This document shows, one piece after another, positions 43,841 to 53,941 of a stretch of DNA of 64,000 nucleotides. Below the pieces are notes generated by a model, which saw only the letters and a program-made list of their open reading frames with translations, made no database searches and was not told where the DNA came from. The translations under genes were made by a program, and so were the position numbers. Each line of letters begins with the position of its first letter. Position 1 is the stretch's first letter. The stretch comes from Bifidobacterium asteroides (GTDB lineage Bacteria > Actinomycetota > Actinomycetes > Actinomycetales > Bifidobacteriaceae): the NCBI RefSeq assembly GCF_019469425.1, contig NZ_CP048272.1:62001-126000 (forward strand), read 5' to 3'.

Positions 43841-46270
43841 ATGACCGAAGAGGTGGATCGGGCAATGGAGGCATATCCGCGGGTCAAGGCCCGGACCCTG
43901 CGGTTCACCTTGGGCGCGCCACGGTCGGTCTCGGCGGTGGGGGATGGCTCACGTGCCGTCTTTCTGCGCTCCGACGGGCCTGAGGATCTGGTGACCGGGC
44001 TCTGGCTGTCTGTCTTTGATCAGGAGGGCCGTCATCATGAGGTGCTCCTGGCCGACCCCAGGGCTCTGCTGGAGGATGCAGACATGGAACATGTGCCGGC
44101 TGCCGAGCTGGCTCGGAGGGAGCGTTCGCGAGAAGGCGGCGAGGGCATTGTCGACTACAGCGTGGATGCTGCCGGGGATCGGGTGGTCTTTGCCCTTGGT
44201 GACCGACTCTGGCTCTCGTTGATCGCCCCAGATGGTCTCACTGCCTCCACGCGGGCCCTGAGCTTGGAACACAGCGATTTGGCTGTGCTCAATCCAGTCA
44301 TCAGCCCGGACGGCACCATGGTGGCCTATACGACTGGTGACCAGCTGATGGTGGTCGCCATCGGTCAGGATGCCGGACAGGACCGTGAACGGGCTGTCCT
44401 AGCCCTGCGTCCCGGCACCGATGACCGGATGCTGTTGGGGCTGGCCGAGTTCGTGGCTGGCGAGGAGATGGATCGCTATCAGGGGTTCTGGTGGTCGCCG
44501 GACTCCCGAGCCTTGCTGGTCGAGCACACGGATTCCTCCGACGAGCCGATCTGGTACATCAGCGATCCGGCCAATCCCCAGGTCGGGCCGCGCGCCCGGC
44601 GGTATCCCCAGGCTCTGACGTCCAATGCCCGTGTCGGGCTGAGCCTGGTCCTCCTGGGTCAGGACGATGCCCATCCCTGGGTGGGCGAGGTGGACTGGGA
44701 TCATCAGGCCTTTGAATACCTGGCTGTGGTCCGCTGGCAAGAAGGGCATCGGCCGCTGCTGCTGGTTCAGAACCGTCGGCAGACCGAGGACAGGATCCTG
44801 GAGGTACAGGTGCCGGATGATCGCCAGGGTTTGGATCGGAGACAGGACATGACCTTTCTTGATTCCGATGCAGCGCCCAAGGTGGCTACCAGGGTGATGC
44901 AGGAGCATGGCAATGACCAGTGGATCGACCTGGTGCCCGGGTTGCCGACCTATCGGCCCCAGGGCGGGCTGGTGGACGCCTTCATTGACGTAGAAGCCGA
45001 CACCACGAGGCTGCGCTTGGATGGAAGGGTATTCTCCCCGGCTGGCTGCCAGATTCGGCGGGTGCTGTCTGTGGAGGATCGCGATGTGTTGGCGGTGGTT
45101 TCCACTGATCCCCGCAGCTTCGACCTGATGCGCCTGAGCTATGACGGTTCGATCCATGTGCTCAACCGGCTGCCCGGAGTGTGGTCCGCCTCTCGGGCCG
45201 GTCATGGCATCGTGGTCAGCGGCCGGACTATGGCCTCGGCGCATGGGCAGGTGCGCCACTGCTATCTGGGTGCTGATGGAGATCTGGACCGCCTGGGGGC
45301 CGAAGGGCTGGGCCTGGTGAGCAAAGCCCGCTCTGACGGCAGCGTAAGATCCGCTGGTGGCTCCAGTGCCTCAGGCCGGGTTGGCGGTCGGCAGGAGCAC
45401 CATGATCGTCCTGATCGCCGGGCCATGGATGCCGGCCATATCAATAGCCAGGGGGCCATGTGCGCCGTCCTGGCCGATGTCAGCAGTGATCCCGGATTCA
45501 TCCCCAACGTGGACTTCGTACGCATGGGCCAGCGCGAGCTGTTCGCAGCCATCGTCAGGCCGTCTGAATCCAGTCCCTACGCCAGCGCCGACAGCCTGCC
45601 CGTCCTGCTCAAGCCTTACGGCGGTCCAGGCGCCCAGCAGGTGGTCTTCAACCAGTCCTACTACTGGGAGTCCCAGTGGTGGGCGGATCAAGGCTTCCTG
45701 GTTCTGACCGTCGATGGCCGGGGTACGCCGGGTCGTGGGCCTGCCTGGGATCGGGCCATCTTCGAGGATATGGCCCAGGTGACTTTGGATGACCAGCTTG
45801 AGGCTTTGAAGGCTCTGCCTGATTTCGCTCCCGAGGCCGACCTGGGGCATGTGGCCATGATCGGCTGGTCCTATGGCGGCTTCCTGTCGGCCCTATCGGT
45901 TCTGCGGGCTCCCGACCGGATCCATGCAGCCTGTGCAGGTGCCCCGCCCACGGACTGGACTCTTTACGACACCCATTACACCGAGCGCTATCTGGGGATG
46001 GACCCGGCCGTTTACCGCCGCAACGGCATTATCGACGATGCGCCTTCGCTGCGCCGCCCGCTGATGCTGATACACGGGTTCGCGGATGACAACGTCTCCG
46101 TGGCCAACACCCTGAGGCTCTCCAGTGCTCTCATGGCGGCCGGTCGCCCTCATACGGTGCTGCCGCTGACCGGCATCACCCACATGACCAACGACGAGAC
46201 TGTGGCCGAAAACCTGCTTATTGTGCAGCGGGACTTCCTACAGGAGGCCCTCATGAACAAGACGGACTGA
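43841..46270 (+). CDS. S9 family prolyl oligopeptidase (dipeptidyl peptidase IV-like)
   Basis: 809 residues. An N-terminal DPP4 beta-propeller region (about 1-540) precedes the alpha/beta hydrolase catalytic domain. Catalytic residues seen: Ser677 in GWSYGGF, Asp749 in FADDNVSVAN and His781 in GITHMTND. No signal peptide, so it is cytosolic and probably trims proline-containing peptides after uptake. A low-complexity Ser/Gly/Arg stretch (about 490-525) interrupts the propeller. GAGGAG precedes the ATG at 43841; the frame is open upstream but without a site. Confidence 0.93.
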   Translation: MTEEVDRAMEAYPRVKARTLRFTLGAPRSVSAVGDGSRAVFLRSDGPEDLVTGLWLSVFDQEGRHHEVLLADPRALLEDADMEHVPAAELARRERSREGGEGIVDYSVDAAGDRVVFALGDRLWLSLIAPDGLTASTRALSLEHSDLAVLNPVISPDGTMVAYTTGDQLMVVAIGQDAGQDRERAVLALRPGTDDRMLLGLAEFVAGEEMDRYQGFWWSPDSRALLVEHTDSSDEPIWYISDPANPQVGPRARRYPQALTSNARVGLSLVLLGQDDAHPWVGEVDWDHQAFEYLAVVRWQEGHRPLLLVQNRRQTEDRILEVQVPDDRQGLDRRQDMTFLDSDAAPKVATRVMQEHGNDQWIDLVPGLPTYRPQGGLVDAFIDVEADTTRLRLDGRVFSPAGCQIRRVLSVEDRDVLAVVSTDPRSFDLMRLSYDGSIHVLNRLPGVWSASRAGHGIVVSGRTMASAHGQVRHCYLGADGDLDRLGAEGLGLVSKARSDGSVRSAGGSSASGRVGGRQEHHDRPDRRAMDAGHINSQGAMCAVLADVSSDPGFIPNVDFVRMGQRELFAAIVRPSESSPYASADSLPVLLKPYGGPGAQQVVFNQSYYWESQWWADQGFLVLTVDGRGTPGRGPAWDRAIFEDMAQVTLDDQLEALKALPDFAPEADLGHVAMIGWSYGGFLSALSVLRAPDRIHAACAGAPPTDWTLYDTHYTERYLGMDPAVYRRNGIIDDAPSLRRPLMLIHGFADDNVSVANTLRLSSALMAAGRPHTVLPLTGITHMTNDETVAENLLIVQRDFLQEALMNKTD

Positions 46271-46327
46271 CGGAAAGGCTGCTTGGGCTAACGCTCTGCT
46301 GGCGGTTGCTTCCGCTAGATTGGAGTT

Positions 46328-47635
46328 GTGCATATCCAACGAAAGCCTGACCAGGATCCAGGTCCCGAACGCGGATTCCGGCTTCCTCGTAGCTGGGGTC
46401 TGGCGGTCTCGGTGCTCTGCCTAGGTCTATTGGTCGGGCTTTCCTCGGGCCTGCTGGCAAGGTTCTTTGAGCTGTCTCAGGTCGGCCTGCTGGGTTTCGC
46501 TGAGACCCCAGGGGCTCCCACGGCTGAGGTGGTTCCGCCGATTAGAAGGCTGGCCTCGGTGACCTTGGCCGGGCTGATGGCCGGTCTGGTCTGGGCCTGG
46601 CTGCGGACGAGGACCAGGCTGGTTCCCTCGGTCGATCAGGCCGTTAAGGGTGCATCCATGCCCCCGGGCCGGACCGTGGTTCATGTGCTTACCCAGATCT
46701 TCTTTGTGGCTGCTGGCGGCTCCATAGGCAGGGAAGTGGCCCCTCGCGAGGCGGGGGCTCTTCTGGGCGGTCTCTGGACCAGGCTGGGACGACGGCTGGG
46801 GCTGCGTGATCAGGACGGTCCGCTGCTTGTGGCTTCGGCGGCAGGTGCAGGGTTCGCCGGCATTTACATTGCGCCTCTGACTGGGGCCTTCTTCGGCATC
46901 GAGGTGCTGCTGCGGCGGGTGGATACCGAAGTGGTGACGGTCAATCTGGCTATGTCGGCCTTGGCTACCCTGGTCGGCGGATCTATCAAGGGTTTCACCC
47001 CTTACTATAAGGTCGGCTCCGATCCCTTCCGGCCATGGCTTATGGCAGTGGTCCTCTTGATCGGACCAGTCATGGGGCTGCTGGGGGCCGGATTCCGCTG
47101 GATGACATCCTGGGCAGAGTCCCATAGAACTACTGGCCCTGCCGCCATCTGGCAGCTGACGGGGGTAGCTCTGTTGACCGGGCTGGTCGCTCTGGCTGTC
47201 CCCCAGGTCATGGGCAACGGCCGGGCTCTGGCCCAGATGGGCATGGATCAGCTGCTGTCCGTCGGGTTCTCAGGGCTCCAGCTGGCTCGGTCACTTGCCC
47301 TCTTGGCCCTCTTTGCGCTGGCCAAGGCTCTGCTGACCACAGCAACCATCCGTGCTGGGGCTTTCGGCGGCACTCTGACGCCATCCATAGCCCTGGGATC
47401 CGCCATGGGCGCTGTTTTGGGCCTGCCGCTGGCTTGCCTTGTGCCCGGCCTGCCGGTCTGGCAGTGTGCCGTGATCGGCGCCGCCTCCCTGCTGGCCGCC
47501 TCCCAGCAGGCTCCGCTCATGGCCATGGCCATGCTCATGGAGGTCTGCCGCCTGCCGGTCATGGCCTTCATGCCCATGGGCCTGGCTGTGGCCCTGTCGA
47601 TGGCGGTCTCGCGTCTGTTCGTGGCCAAGGCATAA
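46328..47635 (+). CDS. ClC family chloride channel or exchanger
   Basis: 435 residues from a GTG, with ten or so hydrophobic segments. The ClC signatures are present though modified: GSIGREVAPREAGALLGG replaces the usual GREGP stretch, and GAGFAGIYIAPLTGAFFGIEVLL is the typical helix. No CBS domains follow. Bacterial ClC proteins exchange Cl- for H+ or carry fluoride; the family motif here is not the fluoride type as far as I can see. The gene starts 58 bases after the peptidase. The start codon lacks a strong site. Confidence 0.87.
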   Translation: MHIQRKPDQDPGPERGFRLPRSWGLAVSVLCLGLLVGLSSGLLARFFELSQVGLLGFAETPGAPTAEVVPPIRRLASVTLAGLMAGLVWAWLRTRTRLVPSVDQAVKGASMPPGRTVVHVLTQIFFVAAGGSIGREVAPREAGALLGGLWTRLGRRLGLRDQDGPLLVASAAGAGFAGIYIAPLTGAFFGIEVLLRRVDTEVVTVNLAMSALATLVGGSIKGFTPYYKVGSDPFRPWLMAVVLLIGPVMGLLGAGFRWMTSWAESHRTTGPAAIWQLTGVALLTGLVALAVPQVMGNGRALAQMGMDQLLSVGFSGLQLARSLALLALFALAKALLTTATIRAGAFGGTLTPSIALGSAMGAVLGLPLACLVPGLPVWQCAVIGAASLLAASQQAPLMAMAMLMEVCRLPVMAFMPMGLAVALSMAVSRLFVAKA

Positions 47636-47829
47636 ACCGTCGTCAGAAGCCCTTGCTGCTCTGACGGTCCGGCCTTGCATAGGCATTCACAATCAGCTGA
47701 CTGGTCTGGGCCGGTAAGGAAGGGTGGCTATACTCAGGCCGGACGTAGGTCCCGGGAGGATGCAGCCGATCCGAGTGGAGTAGGCCAGTGCTGTGATCCC
47801 CTGGACAGACAAGAAGGAGGTTCCTGGCG

Positions 47830-50466
47830 GTGAAGACCGTGTTGGCCATCTTCAGGCGAGATCTCTGGCGGATACTGCGCAACCCCGTGGCCCTGGTGGT
47901 GACCATCGGCGTGGCCGTGCTCCCGTCCCTCTATGCCTGGTTCAATATCATGGCCCTCTGGGACCCCTATAGCAATGTCAGGAACCTTCCCGTGGCCGTC
48001 GTCAGCATAGATCGGGGAGCGCAATCGGCAGAGACGGGCAGGATCAACGCCGGCAGATCGGTCATCCAGGAGCTGCGCGGCAATAAAAGCCTGGGCTGGA
48101 AGTTCATGGACGATGACGAAAGGGCCATCGAAGAGGTCCACTCGGGCCAGTGCTACGCGGCCATCATCATTCCTGAACGGTTCAGCGCCGACCTGGTCGG
48201 CATCGTCGAGGGGGCCGGGAACAGGCCCGCTCTGAACTATTACGTCAATGAGAAGAAAAACGCCATCGCTCCCAAGGTGACCGACACCGGCGCCTCCACC
48301 ATCGACCAGGAGATCAACGCGGTCTTCGTCTCGGCCGTCAGCGACGCCTTGGCCGGGAAGGTCCTGCAGACCGTCGGCGATGCCCAGGGCGCGGCCGAGC
48401 AGAGCCGCAGCCAGATGGTGGGCGACCTGGGGGAAATTATCGACCAGCTGGATCGGACGGACGGCCAGCTTGACCGGATCGGTTCCACCATGGGCCAGGC
48501 CCGGCAGACCGTGGCCGGCTCCAGAAGCGACATCAAGGACCTGCAGAGTCAGATATCGGCCACCCAGGCCACTCTGAACAGAGCTCAGAGCAACATGGCC
48601 AAGACCCGCGACGACAGTCTTCGGTTCTCTTCTGCCCTGAACCAGGCCCTGGCGGACGGGTCAGTGCGGCTGTCCAGCGCGGTCACGGATGTGAATACAG
48701 TGGCAGGCGGGATCACCGCCGACCTGAACGCCACCCAGGACAAGGTGGACCGGGTCAATTCCGGCTTGGGCCAGCTGGTCGATGCCAATGGGAAGGCTGT
48801 GGACCGGCTCCAGTCGGGTCTAGACCAGTCCGGGCTACATTCTGGGGATCCGGCCTATGAGAGCATCCAGCGGCAGATTGACGATCTGAAAAAGACCAAC
48901 CAGAAGCAGAAGTCATCCCTTGATGCCTTCAAGAAGAACTCCTCGACGGCTCTGGACTCGGGCAGGCGGGCCGCATCAGACCTGAGCTCGGCCATGACCG
49001 ACACCGGCGGCACAGGCATCAAGGCTCTGGCTGCGGCCAGCCAGAGCCTGGCTGGGACCACCATGCCCAACCTCCTTACCGGGCTGGATGCCCTCAATGC
49101 ATCCAACGGCTCTCTCCAAGGTGCCCTGAGCAACCTGGCCACCACGGCCGTCCAAACCGATGCCCTGCTGGATCAACTGGATTCCACCATCGGTCAGGCC
49201 CAGTCGACCCTGTCCACCACCAGGGCCTCCCTGGCCTCGGTCAGGTCCGACCTGGAGGGGGTTCGGACCGATGTGGCAGCCCTTGGGTCCTCGGCTGCTT
49301 GGAACCGGATGACCCAGACCCTGGGGTTGAGCCCGGAATCCTTCGGAAAGGCTATGGCCTCGCCGGTGGAGCTGGCCTCGCACACGGTCTATCCGGTCAG
49401 CAACTACGGGTCATCCGTGGCGCCCTTCTATACCAATCTGGCTCTCTGGGTGGGTGGGTTCATCCTGATAGCCATCTACAAGCTGGAGGTCGACAAGGAG
49501 GGCATCCGCAAATGCACCGCCACCCAGGCTTACCTGGGTCGTTGGCTTCTGCTGGTCTTCGTCGGCTTCTTCCAGGCGCTGATCGCTACAGTGGGCGACC
49601 TGATGCTGGGCATCCAGTGCCGCCAACCCGCCCTGTTCGTCCTGGCCGGGGTCTTTGCCTCCTTCGTCTACATCAATATCATCTATGCCCTGGCCGCCTC
49701 TTTCAGGCACATCGGCAAGGCCTTGGCTGTGGTTCTGGTCATCCTGCAGATACCTGGGTCCTCGGGCATGTACCCGATTGAGATGATGCCCGACTTCTTC
49801 CGCAATCTGAACCCGTGGCTGCCCTTCACCTACGGAATCAACGCCATGCGTGAGACCATCGGCGGCATGTACGGCAACCACTATTGGCAGGACATGCTCC
49901 ACATCTTCTGGTACCTGCCGGTGGCCCTCCTGATCGGACTGATGGTGCGGCGGTACCTGCTCAACCTGAATGCCCTCTTCGACCGGCGGCTTGGTGCCAC
50001 TGACCTGATGCTGACCGAGCAGAACCATTCAGCCGACCGCCGTCTGAGCCTGGGCAGCCTGGCCCGCTCCATCCTGGGCGAGGGCGACTACCGCGCCGTC
50101 ATAAGGCGGCGGGCGCATCGCTTCCTGGCCCTCTATCCAACGCTGATCCGGGGTGGTCTGGTCCTGGTTCTGCTGCCAGTGCTCTTCCTCATCCTGTTGT
50201 TCAGCACCGAAGCCAAGATCGTCATGCTGATCGCCTGCATCGCTTCCATCGTCCTGATAGACGCCTACCTGATCATCGTCGAGTACATCTGCGACAGCTA
50301 TGTTCGGCAGCTGGGCCTGACCGAGCGTCCCGGCATGGACTTCCTCACCCTGATTCGCCCGCGTCGGCAGGGTCCCTCGGCCATGACCAGGCTGACCACG
50401 GCCGTGCGCGAATCAGTCATGAGCCGCGATGAGGAGGACGCTCCCGAGGATGGTGATCGCCGATGA
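47830..50466 (+). CDS. YhgE/Pip family membrane protein, first of a tandem pair
   Basis: 878 residues from a GTG preceded by AGAAGGAGG. One N-terminal membrane helix opens the YhgE/Pip domain (NPVALVVTIGVAVLPSLYAW, then NIMALWDPYSNVRNLPVA). A long outside region follows with heptad-rich, Ser/Thr/Gln/Asp coiled-coil character (about 190-470). Then come about five to six membrane helices of ABC-2 type (about 545-720), and an additional C-terminal helix pair near 770-820. In Firmicutes relatives act as phage receptors (Pip, YueB) or with type VII secretion (EsaA). The stop overlaps the next gene in an ATGA. Confidence 0.88.
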   Translation: MKTVLAIFRRDLWRILRNPVALVVTIGVAVLPSLYAWFNIMALWDPYSNVRNLPVAVVSIDRGAQSAETGRINAGRSVIQELRGNKSLGWKFMDDDERAIEEVHSGQCYAAIIIPERFSADLVGIVEGAGNRPALNYYVNEKKNAIAPKVTDTGASTIDQEINAVFVSAVSDALAGKVLQTVGDAQGAAEQSRSQMVGDLGEIIDQLDRTDGQLDRIGSTMGQARQTVAGSRSDIKDLQSQISATQATLNRAQSNMAKTRDDSLRFSSALNQALADGSVRLSSAVTDVNTVAGGITADLNATQDKVDRVNSGLGQLVDANGKAVDRLQSGLDQSGLHSGDPAYESIQRQIDDLKKTNQKQKSSLDAFKKNSSTALDSGRRAASDLSSAMTDTGGTGIKALAAASQSLAGTTMPNLLTGLDALNASNGSLQGALSNLATTAVQTDALLDQLDSTIGQAQSTLSTTRASLASVRSDLEGVRTDVAALGSSAAWNRMTQTLGLSPESFGKAMASPVELASHTVYPVSNYGSSVAPFYTNLALWVGGFILIAIYKLEVDKEGIRKCTATQAYLGRWLLLVFVGFFQALIATVGDLMLGIQCRQPALFVLAGVFASFVYINIIYALAASFRHIGKALAVVLVILQIPGSSGMYPIEMMPDFFRNLNPWLPFTYGINAMRETIGGMYGNHYWQDMLHIFWYLPVALLIGLMVRRYLLNLNALFDRRLGATDLMLTEQNHSADRRLSLGSLARSILGEGDYRAVIRRRAHRFLALYPTLIRGGLVLVLLPVLFLILLFSTEAKIVMLIACIASIVLIDAYLIIVEYICDSYVRQLGLTERPGMDFLTLIRPRRQGPSAMTRLTTAVRESVMSRDEEDAPEDGDRR

Positions 50467-52793
50467 GGAACATCTGGAGGATCCTGCGCAAGGACCTGGC
50501 CGATGCCACCAGCAACGTCATCGCCATCATCGTCCTGATGGGCCTGATTATTGTCCCGGCCCTCTATGCCTGGTTCAACATCGCCGCCAGCTGGGACCCC
50601 TACAAGAACACCAAGGCCATCAAGGTGGCCGTGGCCAACACCGACAAGGGGTACAAATCCGACCTGATTCCGGTCAGGATCAACGTGGGGGAGACGGTCA
50701 CCAGCACCTTGCGGGCAAACGACCAGCTGGATTGGAGGTTCGTCAACCGCGACCAGGCCCTGGAGGGGGTGCGCTCAGGCGAGTACTATGCTGCCATCGT
50801 CATTCCCAAGGATTTCAGCGCGGACATGATGACCCTCTTCTCGCAGGACGTGAAGCATGCCAGCCTTGAGTACTACCTGAACGAAAAGAAAAACGCCATC
50901 GCCCCCCATGTCACTGAGCAGGGGGCCGACACCGTGGCCACAACCATCGACAAGACCTTCGTCAAGACCGTGGGCCAGGTGGGGATCGACCTGGCCAGCC
51001 AGGTTTTCACTTACTCCCAGAGCCCCCAGGTCCAGGATTATCTGGCCAGGGCGACCGGCCACATCGATCAGATGTCACAGCGGCTGACCACTGCCTCCAG
51101 TCAGGTGAATGCCTATGCGGGCCTTCTGGATTCCTCCGGAAAGATGATCGACGCCACCGGCAGGATTCTGGGTCGGTCTGACTCCGCCATGGCCGATGCC
51201 AGGAAGGCCCTGAACCAGGGAACCAAGGGGTCCAAGGATCTGGGCAAGTCCCTCTCCGGGTCGGCCCAGGCGGTCGACGTTGCCCTTGACCAGGCCTCTG
51301 GTGCCTATGACACCATCGGCTCTAAGATCGATGACGCTTTCGACAAGGTGGGCCAGCAGAGCGATGCTGTCAGCAGCCAGCTGAACTATCTGAGCGAGCG
51401 GATCAGAGACTCGGCGGCCGACTACGACGGGATGATCGCCAGCCTGGAGGATCTGCGCAGCACTGTGGAATCCGATGCCAATCTGACAGCTGACCAGCGC
51501 CAGGCCCTGCTGACCGCCATCGATCAGGCCCAGGCCGGAATGCGCGCAGCCCAGGCGGCCCAACGTGACCTGGCCGACCAGATCAGCCAGGCTTCCCAGG
51601 CAGCCAAGGAGGGTAAGGACAAGCTGGGCGGTCAGCGTCAGGATCTGAAGAACAGGATCGCTCAGGCCCGTGCCTCGGTGGATCAGGTCCGCACCCAGTA
51701 CCGCAATGACCTGAAGCCTGGCCTGGACGACTTGGCTTCATCCATGGACACCGTGGTCACCTCGACCGATCGGCTGCTGACGGGTCTGGATGGAACCGTC
51801 AAGGGCGCCTCTGGGCTGACGAGCCCTATGACCAGGGATATCAGCCAGGCCAAGGACCAGCTGGGTGAGATCTCCCAGCGCCTGGAGCAGGCCTCCAAGC
51901 GGCTGGCTGACCTAGGGGGGCATCTGACCCAGGCTTCGCAGGGCAAAGATACGCAGGAGGTCAAGACTCTGCTGAGCGGGGATTCCGAAACCATGGCCGC
52001 CCTTCTGTCCTCACCGGTAGGCATCCATCGGCATGCGGTCTTCCCAGTCATGAACTACGGGTCGGCTATGACCCCCTTCTACACCATCCTCTCCATTTGG
52101 GTGGGTGCCACCATTCTGGCGGCCATGATGAAAGTGGCTCTGTCAGACAAGAAGAAAGCCTCCGTCCTGCACCTGGACTCCCTGCAGGATGCATGGAAGA
52201 GGGCCGATGACCTGGATGAGGATTCCGAAGGCCGCCGCTCCTGGGGAGACTTCCGCCCCGAGTCGCCAGGCAACGCCCGCCGCTTCGGCCTTCAGCTCTA
52301 CCAGGAGTACTTCGGCAGATTCGCGGTCTTCGCCCTGATGGCCATCCTCCAGGGCTGCCTGATCGCTCTAGGAGACCTCTTCTACCTGAAGGTCCAGTGC
52401 GTCCATCCGCTGATGTTCGTGCTGGTGGCGGTCTTCGCCTCATTCGTCTTCATGAATCTGATCTATACCCTGGTCGTCTCCTTCGGGGACATCGGCAAGG
52501 CTATTGCCGTTATCCTCCTAGTCATGCAGGTGGCTGGCTCGGGCGGCACCTTCCCCATGGAGACCCTGCCTGGCTTCTTCCAGGGGGTTTATCCCTTCCT
52601 GCCCTTCGTCCATGCTATAGGAGCCATGCAGTCGGCCGTTGCCGGAGCCTACGGCATGGAGTTCTGGCGGGAGATGGCCACCCTGGCCCTCTTCCTGGTG
52701 CCCTCGTTGCTGCTGGGGCTGGTCCTGCGCAAGCCCGTCATCCGCTTCAATGACTGGATCGTCAGAAACCTTGAGAGCACCCGGCTCATGTAG
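50463..52793 (+). CDS. YhgE/Pip family membrane protein, second of a tandem pair
   Basis: 776 residues, paralogous to the preceding protein. The N-terminal helix and ALYAWFNIAASWDPYKNTKA segment mark the family. A long outside coiled-coil-like region (about 190-510) is rich in Ala, Gln, Asp and Ser. C-terminal helices (about 535-765) resemble ABC-2 permeases, with a charged cytosolic loop between the first two (about 560-615). Translation is coupled to the first gene through the ATGA overlap, suggesting a hetero-oligomer in fixed ratio. No WXG100 or ESX ATPase gene is near, so a type VII role is not supported here. Confidence 0.88.
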   Translation: MRNIWRILRKDLADATSNVIAIIVLMGLIIVPALYAWFNIAASWDPYKNTKAIKVAVANTDKGYKSDLIPVRINVGETVTSTLRANDQLDWRFVNRDQALEGVRSGEYYAAIVIPKDFSADMMTLFSQDVKHASLEYYLNEKKNAIAPHVTEQGADTVATTIDKTFVKTVGQVGIDLASQVFTYSQSPQVQDYLARATGHIDQMSQRLTTASSQVNAYAGLLDSSGKMIDATGRILGRSDSAMADARKALNQGTKGSKDLGKSLSGSAQAVDVALDQASGAYDTIGSKIDDAFDKVGQQSDAVSSQLNYLSERIRDSAADYDGMIASLEDLRSTVESDANLTADQRQALLTAIDQAQAGMRAAQAAQRDLADQISQASQAAKEGKDKLGGQRQDLKNRIAQARASVDQVRTQYRNDLKPGLDDLASSMDTVVTSTDRLLTGLDGTVKGASGLTSPMTRDISQAKDQLGEISQRLEQASKRLADLGGHLTQASQGKDTQEVKTLLSGDSETMAALLSSPVGIHRHAVFPVMNYGSAMTPFYTILSIWVGATILAAMMKVALSDKKKASVLHLDSLQDAWKRADDLDEDSEGRRSWGDFRPESPGNARRFGLQLYQEYFGRFAVFALMAILQGCLIALGDLFYLKVQCVHPLMFVLVAVFASFVFMNLIYTLVVSFGDIGKAIAVILLVMQVAGSGGTFPMETLPGFFQGVYPFLPFVHAIGAMQSAVAGAYGMEFWREMATLALFLVPSLLLGLVLRKPVIRFNDWIVRNLESTRLM

Positions 52794-52828
52794 GGCGAGT
52801 CCGGCAGAAGGTGGTATAGGGTGAGAGC

Positions 52829-53920
52829 ATGAGCGTCCAACTGGTTGAGGAACGCCGCTACGACCAAATCATGAAGGATCGTGTCCTTCCTGACCTGGCC
52901 TCCTGTCGCAGTGACGGATGGATGATCTCCCATGACGGCGGCGAGGACGGGGGAACCCTCCTGGACAAGGCCCATCTCAGCGGCGTGGACCCCTCCCGGC
53001 TTCTGCATTACGTTTGCTATGACAGGACGCTGTTCCGCAAGGGTGCGGTGGAGTCCGGCTCAGCTCGTGTGCGCGGGGCCGCGATCATCTCCTTCGGTTT
53101 TTCGGAATTCGCCGACAAGTACCAGGAGATGGCCTGGTACTTCCTGATGCAGGGGTACTCCGTCTGCGTTCCCGAGCATTGGGGGCATGGTTTCTCCGGC
53201 CGTGGTGTGAACGATCCCAGCCTGATCTGGGTGGATCATTGGCAGCGGTATGTGGCGGATCTGGCCGCCTTCTGCTCCCAGGTGGGCCAGCAGTATGCCC
53301 AAGACGAGCCCATGGTGCTCTATGCCCATTCCATGGGCGGCGGCGTGGCTGCGCGGATGCTGGAAACCTTCCCCTCCCTCATCGACAAGGCGGTCCTGTC
53401 ATCACCCATGATTGCGCCGCGGACCGGGTTCATGCCTTCGGTGGCCTGGACGGCAACAAACGCCGCCTGCATGATGGGCCGCTCGCGCAGCATGGTTCCG
53501 GGGTTTGGGCCATTCCGTCCCGAGCTGGACATGGGCAAGTACCCCAATGGCAGCCAGGCGCGGGTGGCCTGGGCCCATAAGTTGCGGGCCCAGGAACTGC
53601 ACTACCAGACCAGTGCCGCCACCTTCGGCTGGGTCAGGGAGAGTCTGGAGATGAGCCGGGCCATACTGCGCCCCAACCGGTGCAGTCGAGTGGAGACCCC
53701 TCTGCTGCTTTTCCAGGCCCAGCCCGACCGGTTTGTGCTGCCGATGCCCCAGAACCGTTTTGTCGACCAGGTCCAGCAGGGCGGCTGCCAGGCTAAGCTG
53801 GTGCGAATCCCGGACAGCATGCACGAGCTCTACCAAATGCCGGACAAGGTCCTGAGGCCTTACTTGGAACGCATCTTCGACTTTTTCGACCAGCCTTGGC
53901 AGCTCGCTGACGACCGCTGA
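52829..53920 (+). CDS. Alpha/beta hydrolase (lysophospholipase/serine aminopeptidase S33-like)
   Basis: 363 residues, cytosolic. The nucleophile Ser sits in YAHSMGGGVAARML and an oxyanion-like SFGFSEFADKYQEMAWYF stretch comes before it. The LLLFQAQPDRFV and IPDSMHELYQMPD stretches supply the Asp and His. It resembles monoacylglycerol lipase/PldB-type enzymes. The gene starts 35 bases after the second Pip gene, within the same apparent unit, and converges with the copper ATPase gene. Substrate unknown. Confidence 0.85.
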   Translation: MSVQLVEERRYDQIMKDRVLPDLASCRSDGWMISHDGGEDGGTLLDKAHLSGVDPSRLLHYVCYDRTLFRKGAVESGSARVRGAAIISFGFSEFADKYQEMAWYFLMQGYSVCVPEHWGHGFSGRGVNDPSLIWVDHWQRYVADLAAFCSQVGQQYAQDEPMVLYAHSMGGGVAARMLETFPSLIDKAVLSSPMIAPRTGFMPSVAWTATNAACMMGRSRSMVPGFGPFRPELDMGKYPNGSQARVAWAHKLRAQELHYQTSAATFGWVRESLEMSRAILRPNRCSRVETPLLLFQAQPDRFVLPMPQNRFVDQVQQGGCQAKLVRIPDSMHELYQMPDKVLRPYLERIFDFFDQPWQLADDR

Positions 53921-53941
53921 TCAGATGCCAAACGTACGATC

